DNA from: Paralichthys olivaceus
Taxonomy: Eukaryota > Chordata > Actinopteri > Pleuronectiformes > Paralichthyidae
Direction: 5' to 3'
Assembly: GCF_024713975.1 (NCBI RefSeq)
Contig: NC_091110.1
Location: forward strand, 15,127,501-15,191,500
DNA: 64,000 nucleotides
The position numbers and the translations under genes are program-made. Below are positions 45,849 through 58,465 of this stretch, piece after piece. Each line of letters starts with the position of its first letter. The stretch's first letter is position 1. The notes under the pieces are model-generated. The model had not been told where the DNA came from and ran no database searches. It saw nothing but the letters and a program-made list of their open reading frames with translations.

Positions 45849-48800
45849 GTATGGCTTTCTGTCTCATGAGACATGGGAGGTAATGGGGTTTCTCACATCC
45901 ATCTTTCCCCACCTCTACCTGTCTTTCTCTCTACAAGTCTCTCTATCAATGCATTTATTGTACATGATTGGCAAGGCTGCAGTTACACATGTATAATCAC
46001 ACATAATCCCAGCTGAGGTCTTGCAGCCTCAGTTGGTGTGTGCGTGCGTGCAGGCCAACCAGTCAGGCACATATGCTCTGGTGCAGGTTGTGTTTGCTCC
46101 ATCAGATATTCAGCTACAGGGGAAGGAAAAGGAGGCTGATGATGAAAATGATGATTGCTGTATGGTTGAAGTTGTTGATTGAATAAGAGTTTTCTTTTCT
46201 CTTTCACATGAGAAGCGCTTTGTGGTATTACATGGCTGCAGCTCATTCATTTTAATGCAGTGCAAGTTCAGTGCACTGCATGTGCACGTATTGGTATGCA
46301 TGTAATCACATCATCATTGATATGCTGTGCATACTCTCCTCTTTTCTCCGAAATGGTGTTGGTCTTAGATACGGTGGTTCCCCCATATTACAGATTTCTT
46401 TTTCATTGGGGTAGATATAAAATGGAGGGGGAAGATGGAGGTACACCCTAATAATAACCCGTCTGGGTACCTGTTTGGTTGCATTGTGCATGTGTTGCCA
46501 ATTGGAGACATTTATGCTAATTATATTATATACAACAGTATTTGTTTCCAGTATTATTAATTGTGCAGAAAGTGAATATTTAAATGTATTGTCATGCTTA
46601 CATGAAGAATATCATCCTGTAAGCATGACAGCTCTCAGTCACCCCTGCGTTCCACTCTCTTGTTCACTCTCCTGCTCTAGCTGTGCCTTTGGGTGCAGAT
46701 TTTTTTGGGGTTGCGCTGCCGTGCACGCATGCTTAGCAACACTGAAAAGAAGGTACCTGTTGAACAGATTAAATAACGTATGGATTTTTTAATGTAAATT
46801 GCAACATTACGATGTGTAGATTGTTCAATGTGTGTGTGCATGTAACACAAAGAGGAAGAGGGTTTGTCAGAAGGACAGAAAGACAAAGGAAAAGAGGCAG
46901 AGTACAAAAATAAATGGAATCTGCAGAGGGAGCTGGGGGTGCTCACTGCTCATGGGGTGTAATTTCTTTCTCTTTAATGTTCAGTCAGTGAAATACAGAT
47001 TGTTGTAGGGCTTGCTGAGCATGTCAGTGGACATACAGTCGGGATTTAGCTGTATGCTCAGCTTGTTTTGCAGATTTACTTTGATGTAAACTAGAAAACA
47101 GTTTTGGTGAAAATGTGAGTAATACAGTACCACAGTATCACTTACAGTATTAATCTGCAATATCCTCCATTCCCTTAGGACTTTTCTTGATTCATCTCTA
47201 TGATCTTATACTCCATCGGTCAATCAAGTGATTTTAATTGATCTTTTACACATGTAGTTTGTACAGTAGAACAGCAACAGCCCCATAAAATAAATTAAAT
47301 GGTGTAAATTGACACAAACAGATTAGTTATTTGAAGATTAATCAATCGTAAACTGGACTGGATGTATTGATCTTGTCATTTTCCCATATTTGTTATGGAA
47401 TGAGGTTAAAAGGCTAAAATAAGGTTGGCATGAGTTTGAATTTCAACTTTGATTGACAGCAAAAAAAAAACTTTGAGTAATTGAAACTTAAAACACTGAG
47501 ATGAGAATGCCAGGATTATCAAAATTGAGATTATTTTATAATAAGGAAATATAATCAGTTTTTTGTGACACAAAATGTATCAGTTTGTGAAATAACGACC
47601 TCATGAATGATCAAACCAAAAACCAACAGTTTTGGTTGTATCAGGAACCAGGGAAGTTTAACGAGTATATTAGATGTGCAAGATTTTTGCATCAATGTTC
47701 TTGAGCAAAATTTGTCAGATCATCAAAAGAAAAAAAGGAGAATTCAATATTTCCTCCTGGACTTTGCATTCAGATGGAGCAAGGGAGCAAGTCAAAGACA
47801 CAGCGAGGGACAGAGGAGGCACAGGCAGGTCTTAATGTCCTGAGGACGTTAATTAGCTTCCTTCGATGTAAATCAAACTTGGCAACATGGCATCTCTCTT
47901 CTCTACTGCCATTGCACAAAGGTCATTCACTACAGTGCCAACAGAGATCCTGTGATAACTGTGGATTGGCTGGACAGTAATCTAGTTATGGGAGGAAAAG
48001 TGCAGGGCCGCTTTGCTGGCTCTGCTGTCTCAGGTGCATGTTATTAGTCCGACAGTAGGTTTGGAATAGATCTACGACCTTTGTCAGCTTCTTCTAGCAT
48101 TCGTCATATATCTGAAAAATGAAAAGGTTCACCAGTAAGAGAAGAACAAGAGCAGAAATGTCATAAAGGCAAACTGAAGTATGATATATTGATATACTTT
48201 TGTTTGGCTAAATTAAGTCATCAGGCGGTTAGAAATCCAGCTAAATCCAATGCTTTTTGTCAATAAACTGTGGAGTTTACTGTTTGGCCACATTGACTGA
48301 CCCACTGGCTGTAACCTTATCACTATGGATCACTTGATCACTATCTATCTCACTATAGGCTTTGGGCAGTATGTTTATTGATCCCTGGTGAATGTTTACC
48401 GGTCACAAGTCACAACAGTCTCATGATAGTCGTAGATTTCTGCAACTATGAATTATGGATGTCTTGATCAGGGTTTTTTGGTGCCGCAATTACAATCAAA
48501 GTCCTGTAAACAATGTGTATATCTGTCAAAACAGAGTCCAGCCCCTGATTAATATTTACCTAAATGTTGACTGAGATATGAATCTGATACAGTGAAGCAG
48601 ACCTAATTAGTTATGAGTCCATTGATCCCAATCCTGAAGGTTTGTAGTAAAGAAGAGGAGCACTATAAGCATGCAGATGCTGACAAAACAAAGTAGAAAA
48701 AAAATTGGATCTGCTTAATTTTATCAAATGTTTGTACTCATCCTTAGCATCGGCTTGGAAATTTAGAAATTAGAAATCCAGTGTCGGAAACCACTTAATG

Positions 48801-49410
48801 AGTTGGAAACCAAATCAGTCTTGGGCCGCAGTCAGCTGGCATGTGATTCATAACAATAACAACATGCTTTAAATAAGCTTCGCTCTTCCATGGCAGTGAT
48901 AAGATAAGAACTTCAAGAATGGAATGACATGAATGAATGAGGCAGCACATTAAAATGCTTGGCCATCTTCAAATTGGAATAAAGATTGTTTGAGTTCATT
49001 TTCAGTTCCTTGTAACCGAGGAGACCGACTAATCTGGGACATGAAAGCTTTTACTGGAGGAACTCAGCGTGAGGCTCTTGGGCCTTCACATTTTCTCGTT
49101 TCCTTCAGGCCTGCACTTAATACAATGGATCCAATGATCTGCTAATGGACAGTGGGTGCTCTTGCTTGCTTGTATTGTAGGAGCTGTGTGCACACAGTTT
49201 GTGTGTGTGAGTGAAAAAAAACAGGGCTTCAGGCAATCTCATTCCACTTTCATGTAACCTTATGGATACTCGGGCCCAATTAGCCAAAACTCTCTTCTGT
49301 GTCTCCCCCTCTTTCACTGGCATTTGTCTTCATACAAAACAACATGAAGGATGATGACATCAGAAGTACTTTTAAGTGATGCCTAAAGTTGGAAATTAAA
49401 GATGATATAG

Positions 49411-49662
49411 GACGGCACAGTGGTGTCTTTGTGTGTGGAGATTGCATGTTTTTCCTGTGTCTTCAAGGTTTTTCACCGGGTACTACAGCTTTCTCCCACA
49501 GTCTAAAGACATGTGGACTGTTAATTGGAGACTCTAAAATGTCTATAGGGTTGAATATGAGCCTGAATGGTTGTTGGTCACTATATGTCAGCTGGGACTG
49601 GCTCTAGCTCTCCCCACCACCCTCAGAGGATAAGGGGTATAGAAAAAGGATGGATGGATGGA
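49411..49662 (+). mobile_element. Family A repeat, head-deleted copy
   Basis: It starts GGACGGCACAGTGGTGTC and then jumps to TTTGTGTGTGGAGATTGCAT, lacking the B-box part of the tRNA-like head. It continues through CTTTCTCCCACAGTCTAAAG, AATTGGAGACTCTAAAATGT and ATATGTCAGCTGGGACTGGC to a (GGAT)n tail, the most complete 3' portion in the window. Confidence 0.7.
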
Positions 49663-50835
49663 TTATCTACATAAATAAAGTAATATAAATGTTAGAGAAG
49701 ATACAAATCCTCCTCATATGGCTATTTTTATATTATAGAGTTTTGGGTTTAAATCAATAAAGATGCAATTCTGCCCAATTTAAATAGTGTTGCATGTTGT
49801 CCCAGATTCAACAGAAGAGGAGGTTTGAAAAGAATACTCTCATACACTGTGTATTTGTGTGGGGAGGGGGAGGAAATGAGCATGTTTACGTGCGCCCATG
49901 GGAGTGGAGCTCTTTAGGAAGTGTCCTAGAATCCAAGGGTCTAATTTGTGTGATAGTCAGTGTGTGCTTTTTTTGGGTTAACCTGCGCCCTTCCGTGGAT
50001 ACATTTTGCATTAGCCATTATTTAAGTTTGGATGCTGTATGTGATTATGGCCTGTGTAGAATTGAATACCTAACCCAAGCCTAAAAATACCTGTCGGGAC
50101 CCCACGACTTGGGTTGGGTTCGGACAAAAAGTTTGAAACAATATTTGGATTGAGTCAGTCACATTGGCTCGTTATTGTAGGCCCACTTGATTTTTTTGCA
50201 GTGCACATGCCAGTAATCAAGGGAATTGTCTGACTGGGGTTATGTTCAGACACAAGGTTCAGACAAAAAGTTGCATTTGAAGCTGCTAGCTTTGTCTCTC
50301 TGTCATTCGGTTACAGTGGGTTCAGTGGAGTTTGTGTCACTGTGACTCAAATTATACAGAAAAAACTAAATGGCCTAAAAGAGGATAAAAAGCTAAAAAT
50401 ACCTAAAAGCTCTGCAGAGCTTAAAAGTTGAATGTTTGCATAATCTTTGGCATTTCAGTTATTTAACCCAATATTATCAAATTATTATTTCTGCTGCTAT
50501 ATGTTTAACATAATGTTTTATGTGATACAAACCTCTTGTATACTGTTGCACTGCTGTATGCACCAGTGCCTTTTCATCCCCACTGAGGAGAGGGAGGGCA
50601 GGATGAGCCAAGGTCAAGCAGAGCAGAAAGGAGCAGCACTCAGCCCAGCCTGAAGCAGCCACAGGCTATATTTACCTGTCAGCCTTGGATTACACTGCAT
50701 CTGAGACCAGAGCTGGCCATCTATCCGCACACACCACAAATGTGTGCAAGCTGTGCACCTGCTCTGTTCATGTATCTGATGTTGCCCCAGATCTGTACCT
50801 GCTCATACAACACAGGAAGATTCCAGAAAAGAGGC

Positions 50836-50878
50836 ATCAGACCTCCCAATTATTAAATTTATCAGACCTCCCAATTAT
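50836..50878. repeat. 18-bp direct repeat
   Basis: ATCAGACCTCCCAATTAT occurs at 50836-50853 and again at 50861-50878, directly left of the partial TIR element. Confidence 0.9.
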
Positions 50879-50880
50879 AA

Positions 50881-50937
50881 TATTCAATTTCTGCCAATTG
50901 ATCCTTTTCACATACATCTTACACAATAAACCTTTAA
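50881..50937. mobile_element. Partial copy of the TIR element, inverted
   Basis: Its reverse complement starts TTAAAGGTTTATTGTGTAAG and continues GTGAAAAGGATCAATTGGCA, matching the left end of the element at 14383. Only about 57 bases remain. Confidence 0.65.
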
Positions 50938-50964
50938 ATTAAGTTCATACAATCTGACAATTTA

Positions 50965-51010
50965 GACAGACAGACAGACAGACACTTTATTAATCTCAGA
51001 GGAAATCTAG
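50965..51010. repeat. (CAGA)n plus retroelement-like tail
   Basis: Five CAGA units are followed by CACTTTATTAATCTCAGAGG, a phrase I recall at the end of many teleost non-LTR retroelement copies (ACTTTATTGATCCCAGAGG). Confidence 0.55.
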
Positions 51011-53877
51011 ACATCCACTAGCTAGACCAGATCTTCACAATATTTATCCTTTAGTGTATGTTTTAGAAAGTTTAGCCATTTTGGGTTACATCAAGTCCAA
51101 GTTCAGGCCTTTTGAATTTGAACCATGAGTCAGACATTTTAATATTTCAGCGAGCAGTAGCTGTTGAACTCTGTCGTGGTCAGAGAGTCAATGTGCTGAT
51201 GGCCCATTTGATCAACATGCAGTTGTCGAGTTCCTCAAGAGTAACGGCTCATATGCCAGCGTGCTAATCAGAGCATCCATCACCATTGTTAGCAAGGCCA
51301 GGCGGCATGAATCTGTAAATATTTTTAGCAAAGTTTATCGTGACCATGGGGTCAGTGAGCAGGCGGTCTGGAGTGACTGATGTTACCATGTTGATTATGG
51401 TGTGTCAGCACGTGGCGGGATGATGAAGGGAGGGGGAGATGGACGAGGGTATGCTTCAGTTCGGAGATGAAACCTGCTGCACAGAAAGTCAACCAGACAC
51501 AAAATGCTGGAAGGGGGGAAAAAGTGATGTGTTGGCTGCACTCTCAATCATGTGGATGCTGAATTTCATTTCAACTCACAGCAGCTCTGATGAGACTACA
51601 TCAATAAGAAAAGATGACTCACACAGCCACTGTATTTCAGATACTTCTGAGATACATCTTGCATCCCAAGTAGCTCCAGTTCAGATCAAAAAGGGCCAAA
51701 ATATAAAACAGTTACAAAACACATCCCATTTACGTAATTGACCTACATACTATGTATACTGCACCTAGTGCTAATGATGCATTTGACGTTGAGGGTCATT
51801 TGCAAAGTCAGTATGTGAGCACTGCTAATTCCCGAAGAATCATTAGAGGAAGAGTGAAAGTGATACAGACTGGCACGATGCCACGTGCACTGATACGCAG
51901 ACGACAAGTGCACACACACACACTTTGAGCAGGAGCTGGGCATTATGTAATGGAATTAGTGCTCCTCAAGGTCTACATAGATCATGTGGCTTGCACGAGC
52001 CCTAATAAACTGAAGCAGCCGCTCTCAGGCACACCCTGACTCCATCACTTTCATCTGCTGGCCTAAACACGCTCTGCAGTATATGTGTGCTGGCTAATGG
52101 ACGCACTGCTTGATCAAAAATCTTTGGTTTTATATTGTGGTGGTTTTATTGATAGTCTGTTGTGGTGAAGACATATTTGCAGTACAAATATAGATTTGTC
52201 ATAAGCTCCAGACAGACTTCATGTTTGTGTTATTGATGAACAAAAGATGAATTTGAGTTTCAATTACAAGTGGACTGAAAGTAAGTGTTCTTTGTCAAGC
52301 AGTGTCACCTTTATCCCACCCATTGAGGCGTACATGTTTAGGTTCAATTGGCTTTTGTGTGCACGTTCTCCATGATGAGGAGGGGTATCATGCCATTGGT
52401 TATTGCTGCGTGATTGGAAATGCTGCACTCGCTCAATAACTAATCTATGCTTAGTGATTTTCTATCATCTAGAGGAATACTTACTCTAAACAGTCTCGAA
52501 AAAGAATGAAATCAACGAAATGTAACACCAGTGATTTCAAACAACCCTGCCAAGACCAGCTGTCATTCATTCTCTGATATCACTTCACACTGTCTGATCC
52601 GACTGAGCTTGCATCAGCACTCATTGATGGCAGCCAGGCTGGGAACACGACAGCTCGGGGTGACAGCAAGAACTCCAGACTGAATGGTTCTCCTCAGTCG
52701 ACACCACATCCTCCAGTCATCTCTCTGCTACTTTTTCCCCCCTCCTCAACATTCCTCCTCACCCTGTGGGTATGATATAGCATTTCTGCTGTGAAGCTAT
52801 GACTCGTATGTAGAACAAAATCACCAGCGCTGTAGGATTCCCTGCACTATCCTCTTCTGCTGTCGACTGCACATGAGGCATTGAGTTGGAAAATCCACTT
52901 GTATAAATACTTCATTGCTAATTCAATTTTAAAATCTAGATGGAAGGCAGAAAAGTGTAGCGACTGTTTGTTCCTTCACCGTGCCCTCAGTGCTTTCGTC
53001 CATCAGCTGCCTTTTTGTCTCACTGCTTACCTCTTTCCCTCCCCCTCAGTATCTCCTTCTACGTCACTCAAACTAATTTTCGCATGTTTCACTGCTTATA
53101 TAATTCAGGCCAAGCTATCTCTGCTAGAAAATATATTTTTTGCCTTTTAGAGAAACATATAATGGTTTGCGGCCGCATGCACCAACTAAGTTAATAACGT
53201 CTGTACAAGTGATCCACCAAACGTCTCACTGATACATTGACAATAAATACTTCAGTTTAAGACATCTTCCATCTCCAGGAAAACTGCATTAATTCACCCT
53301 GCACAGAAATGTGCAGATAATAGTCTAAAATATATATATTTTATATATATATTTATAATATTGGCAGCAGTAGCAAAGCATGACCAGTTTAATAGGTTTG
53401 TGTGAGTATGTGTGCATGTTCACGGACATGCGCGTGCATGCATGCTGGTATTGACTGGTAAGAATACATGAAGCTCGTGTACCTAACCAAATGCTAATTC
53501 ACTGCTTGGTGTGCAGATCCAGCCTCATAAACTGACATGGGAAATTTTTCTCACCAGGAACAACCTAGTGCATGCTCTTGCTGTCTTTTGCTTCTCCTAT
53601 CTTTTCACCTTCCTTCAATCATCCATCTCTCCATCTGTCGCTGAAGCTCTTCCCTAACTTGATGACCCATACCCACTGATCCAACATTGATACGTGAGAG
53701 TGAGGAATAGCAGGCAGGGAAGGAGTTAAACTTGTGCACTTTCACATTCAGGAAAATAGATGATAGTTAATCTATTTATCTCTCTTCAACTCAATTTCCT
53801 TTATTTCACTGTTTTCCAGCAACATGACCTGTCATCACTGAGCCATGCACAAGCATTACAATGTGTTTTGTCTCTTA

Positions 53878-53952
53878 CCGTAACTCCAGTCAACAATCAG
53901 GTAGCACAAATCATCCATGGGAAAACCATCCATTAGCTGAGCTGGAGGATGA
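53878..53952 (-). other. Isolated exon-like ORF, unknown
   Basis: On the minus strand a GTAAGAG donor follows an open segment encoding HPPAQLMDGFPMDDLCYLIV then DWSY, with a possible acceptor ACTGATACAG about 75 bases upstream and phase 1 at both ends. The frame is open further 5' to 54062. The protein is not recognised. It lies antisense inside ank1 intron 1. Confidence 0.2.
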
Positions 53953-56900
53953 TCTGTATCAGTAAATGTTGAAGTAAGTGTTTTGCCAGAATAGCCTGAG
54001 TCATAAAATATGATTTTCTTGTATTTAGATATCAAGTCACACAGGAACAGACGGAGAGGCAATATGGCTCTTCACTTGTCCTATTTGCATACCCATAGAA
54101 GGACTTAATCATAAAATGATAGAAGGGAGGATTCAGAATCTCATCTCCTCCCCTGGAAATCATCTTTGGCTCTGCATCCTCTCCTCCGCTTTGTTTACTT
54201 CCTGTTGGCATCTGTTACCAAAGTCACAAGAGCATGGAGCAGAGCCAGTGACTAAACTACAGACGATGAGAAATTCTTTCATCAGCAGTCTTTCACTGCT
54301 CTTACTGCATCACCCACTGTATGATTCATTCACACCAGCACTCCTGTCTTGAGACAAACCAGCCATCCGACAGTAACATGATGATGGGAGTCTGCAGTAT
54401 CACACGTGGATCACTGCAACATCTAATTAGATTGCATGTATGTGCACTCTCCCTTAAACCCACACTTGAGTTTTTACATTGTCCGTCTCCGTCTCACGTG
54501 TGACTCATACAAACAACTAAGTATTTGTGGATCGTGGCCTGGTTGTAATGAAGCAGAGAGTCTGACTCAGCTCTTTTAGAGGTTTGACTGACTGACAGGG
54601 TGACAGGGTGTGTGCTGCTGGCTCTGAACCAGTGTTCTCTCAAGGGAGGCCAAGGTGAGAGCAGATGCACCCTTTCTCAAAAATGCACATAGCTTGCATA
54701 TTAAAAAACACCACCTTAATCCTGTAGCTTAACAAGCTGAGGTGTCATCAGAATTCCAGACACCGAGCTCACCGGAGCATGCAGAAAAGTCCAGAATGAT
54801 TGATTGCTCTTAATTACACTGTAATTTGCATCATGTAAATTGAGAATGAGAAAACGCTAACCCCTAACCCTACTGCAAGAATGGTGCATGAGCTTTATCT
54901 GACAAACTAAGATTTGTTTTTGTGCTCTCTTTTTAATCGTCCTCCTGCAACAGATCTGTCGATGTTCTGTCTTTTATTTATTTATGAACATAGTTAACTT
55001 CATCTAGGGCCCTTTTTCACTTTTGACATAAAATATCAATTAGAAAAAGAGTGTTCAATACATGCGATGGATTCACCTCTCAGCAGATTTATCTTTTAAA
55101 GGTGTCACAGTTTTCATTCTGCCTCACGGGAAAACTATTTTGAATAGAGCTTTAAATAAACAGCTTTTATTTATAAAAAACCCAGCAGTTTCATCCCAAA
55201 CTGGACTCGATGTCAATGTCCCATTCATGTGGCTGACATGCAAGGTTTACATGTAGATTTATTGAACATGTATGCACGTATGAAAAGCACATGTTTGTTA
55301 CACGTCACAGACGACAAGCATCCCCACCTGGTAAATGATGAGTGTGATTGATGGCACTCTGGATGAAGTGCAGCTTTATGCTGCAGTGTGTCAGCTTGTC
55401 GTGTCCATATTTTTAGCTCTCCCTGGTGCATAAGGTTTATTATAGCATGAGCTTTGGAGAGAGCTCAGACACTTCTCATTGGAACATCAATTGGCATCTG
55501 TCACAGTTATGCAGCTACCCCTTGTTCACCAGCTTGTACTTCAGATTAATGTTGATAATGCATATAGTGGATTTGTGTTGCCTTAAACTGAAGGTTAAAC
55601 AGTTTGCACTCTTTTCTTGTGTTGGTGACAAATCAGTGAAAATGAAAAGCTGAATGCAAGGTTCTTACTCATCAAACATCTGTATGTTTCATGGTTGCTG
55701 TACCTCTGAGTAATCTAGCTGTCTTGTGAGATGGATACATTCTGGCAGGATTCAATACTTTCACATCTTGTGTGTGTTTATGTCGCTGTGATCGTCTTAC
55801 CATCTGCTTTTGCCCTCGTCCCCCTTTGTCAATATGTAAATGACTTTACATCAGAATTCCTTCGGCATTCCACTTCCTCTAGTTTCCTCTGTGTATCGCT
55901 CTGTGACTCACTTCTCTAATCTGGACTTTATGGAAAATTATATTTGGCTGGCCTCAGGGGGGGACAAGCCACTTGCTGCAGCTTCAAACTGACGCGTGCG
56001 ATGTGTTAACCCCTACTGGACCTCGTGCTTCAGGTGTGACCCTGGCATCAAGCATTTGTCCCATTGACAAATGGCTCATCTTGGGCTAAGACGACCCCTG
56101 TGAACCTGCGTAGAATGCTGAATCACAGGAGTTGGCTCTATCGACCGGCTTCAGGTGCAGTCACCATCCTATGAAATCCATCAGACCAGCAACAGCAAAT
56201 TTGTGGCTGAGGATAAATCCATTATTCTCCTGTTGGGGCATGTTGAGGTGATTTGCCAGTTTTGGGTTCATAAGTTATCGTTCTTTCCTTCATTCTAATA
56301 TTATCTTTCAAATACCTTGTGCCAGCGAGAGAGAGTCTGGTGCTGATATCCTTAATGCTATTGCTGCATCATTGCTATTTTTAGAAGCAGTAGTGATCCT
56401 TAAAGTTATAGTGGTATGTGAACTCAGGAGCCGTGCCCTCCTTCATTCTTGTCTTCCTCTGCATTTTCTGCTCGTCCTTTGTGACTTTTCCTCCTTCTCC
56501 CTCCATCAGCCGATCAGTGTCTCCATCCCTCTCTCAGCATGTGGCTTACTGGTATGACTCTGCGCCCACAGGGTGATTAGTGATGTCCTGCTGTCAACAC
56601 CACAGACATGCACAGTGGGAACGACTCACCATGCTCAGGTCAGAACGTGGAGCTGCCGCATGTATGCACAGACTCACACAGATATGTAAACACGTGGGTA
56701 AAACCACAAGGATGACATATTTCTGGAGATATTCATGTGATCCAATCAAAAATGCATCTTAATTACCAGATGTGAACCTACATGGTCGCTACAAAAACGC
56801 TGCTCATTCATGTTGAAGGTCATGTGTTGCCGAACTGCATTGTGGTTGTGTTGCTTGCTGTGAGGCAATTAATTATTGTCATTATGACAATTGTGTAATC

Positions 56901-58324
56901 ACCAAGCTCCAGGCACGCCCACTGTGGAGCGTTAACGCAACCTGTGTGTGTGAGTGTTCAGTTACAGGTTCATTTCAGTTGCGTATAAATTGAGGAATTA
57001 GAGCTTGTATCAGTTTTTGCATATCTGAATGTGTTTTCATGTGCGGGAAGATGATAAAGTAAATAGTAACAGCTGCTAATATGTTATTCAAATGGTTTAT
57101 AATTTATGACTGCACTGATTTTCTTGTTTTGTGACATCCGGCTCTAGTTTTGGGTACAACTAGTTCACATCTTGTTTCTGTCCTCCAGATAGTTTGAGAA
57201 AAGGATGGAATGATATTGAAGGGATTTTCATCCCCAATGGAAGTGCAGGCTTCAGGGAAGGAAAACATCTTATATAAGTGCAATTAACACATTTAACATC
57301 TTGAGTCTCACACAAATACCTGTATACGAGGACAAAGGGAAAATAATTAATGATATAAAACAAGTAAGGATGGAGAGAACACTATTATGTGTTGATATCC
57401 AGGTTGTCAATTTGTTCTAAAAACAATTCCCAGGTTTTATGGCAGGTCTTAAAAGAACGTCTCAGGTGGAACCTAATCCTCTTCACCCTGCACTGCAGTA
57501 TTTCCTGAATCCATTTGTTGTGAGCAGGTAGAGACCGTTTAATGTGTCCATTTAATGGAATAAGCCAGCAGAGTGGTGAACGCAGTAACCTGTTGAGCGT
57601 TTTTTGGACATTCCGTGATTTGTGTTGTTGCATGTGCTGCATACTGCGAGCAGTCAGCTGACACGTGTGCTCTTGTGTGTTGGAGTCTTTACATCCTGCA
57701 GGGAGGAGCATATGTCGGCTTCTGTGACCGCCTGTCACACGTTACAGTGTGTGTGTGTGTTCATTCTGATATGACAGTCTGCACATGAATCGTGTGAGTG
57801 CATTAAAACATCTCTTTTTTGGGTGCACATGCATCTACAGGCACGTTATCACAGCCTGCTTTCTTCTGAATTTTTGTCTGTGTACTTGTGTGAGTTATAC
57901 ATGTCAGCTCCAGAGCCCTCTACAGTTCTGATTCATGACACGGGTGATTTGGAAGTCAGTCAGTCAACGTCATGATAGGGCAGCAGCCTCTGCACCCCCT
58001 CACCACACCCCCATGCCTCTCTTCGCATCCATCTCTCCCTCCCGGGCCACAATCACAGATACTCTGACATCTAACCACCTCACATGCATCACACTGCAGT
58101 GACCTTATAGTCACTTCCATGTTGACGTCTGTTATCGATTTACTTTCATGGAATCTAATCCAGTTGAGGTTTTGTATTTCATATTAATGATTTGGTGTTC
58201 ATATGCCAAATTTAAGAAATCCTAGAAATAGTATAACAAATAGCCTCTACAGAATTACATTTTTTTTTCTCTTTTTCTGAATTGAATGTCTTCAAAATCA
58301 AACATTCCCCCTGAAGTAAATCAA

Positions 58325-58465
58325 GCTGCACCAAATTGTGCACACTGATAATGTTGAAGAGAAACTCCTGGATCCACCTCCTGATCCGAATTAGACTTAA
58401 CGAGGTCTTCCATGACTCCTCTTTCCACAAGTTTTGTAGAAATCCGTCCAGTAGTTATTTGTTTA
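58325..58465 (+). repeat. Teleost interspersed repeat fragment (family D)
   Basis: CTGCACCAAATTGTGCACAC, CTGGATCCACCTCCTGATCC and TAGAAATCCGTCCAGTAG recall a common fish repeat. A shorter inverted relative is at 30309-30420. Confidence 0.55.

Noticed and set aside
54855..54872. Interstitial telomere-like CCCTAA words
   Set aside because: Only about two imperfect units; no array.
57385..57738. 117-residue basic minus-strand ORF in ank1 intron 1
   Set aside because: No splice context, domain or low-complexity explanation; composition is not convincingly protein-like and there is no second line of support.
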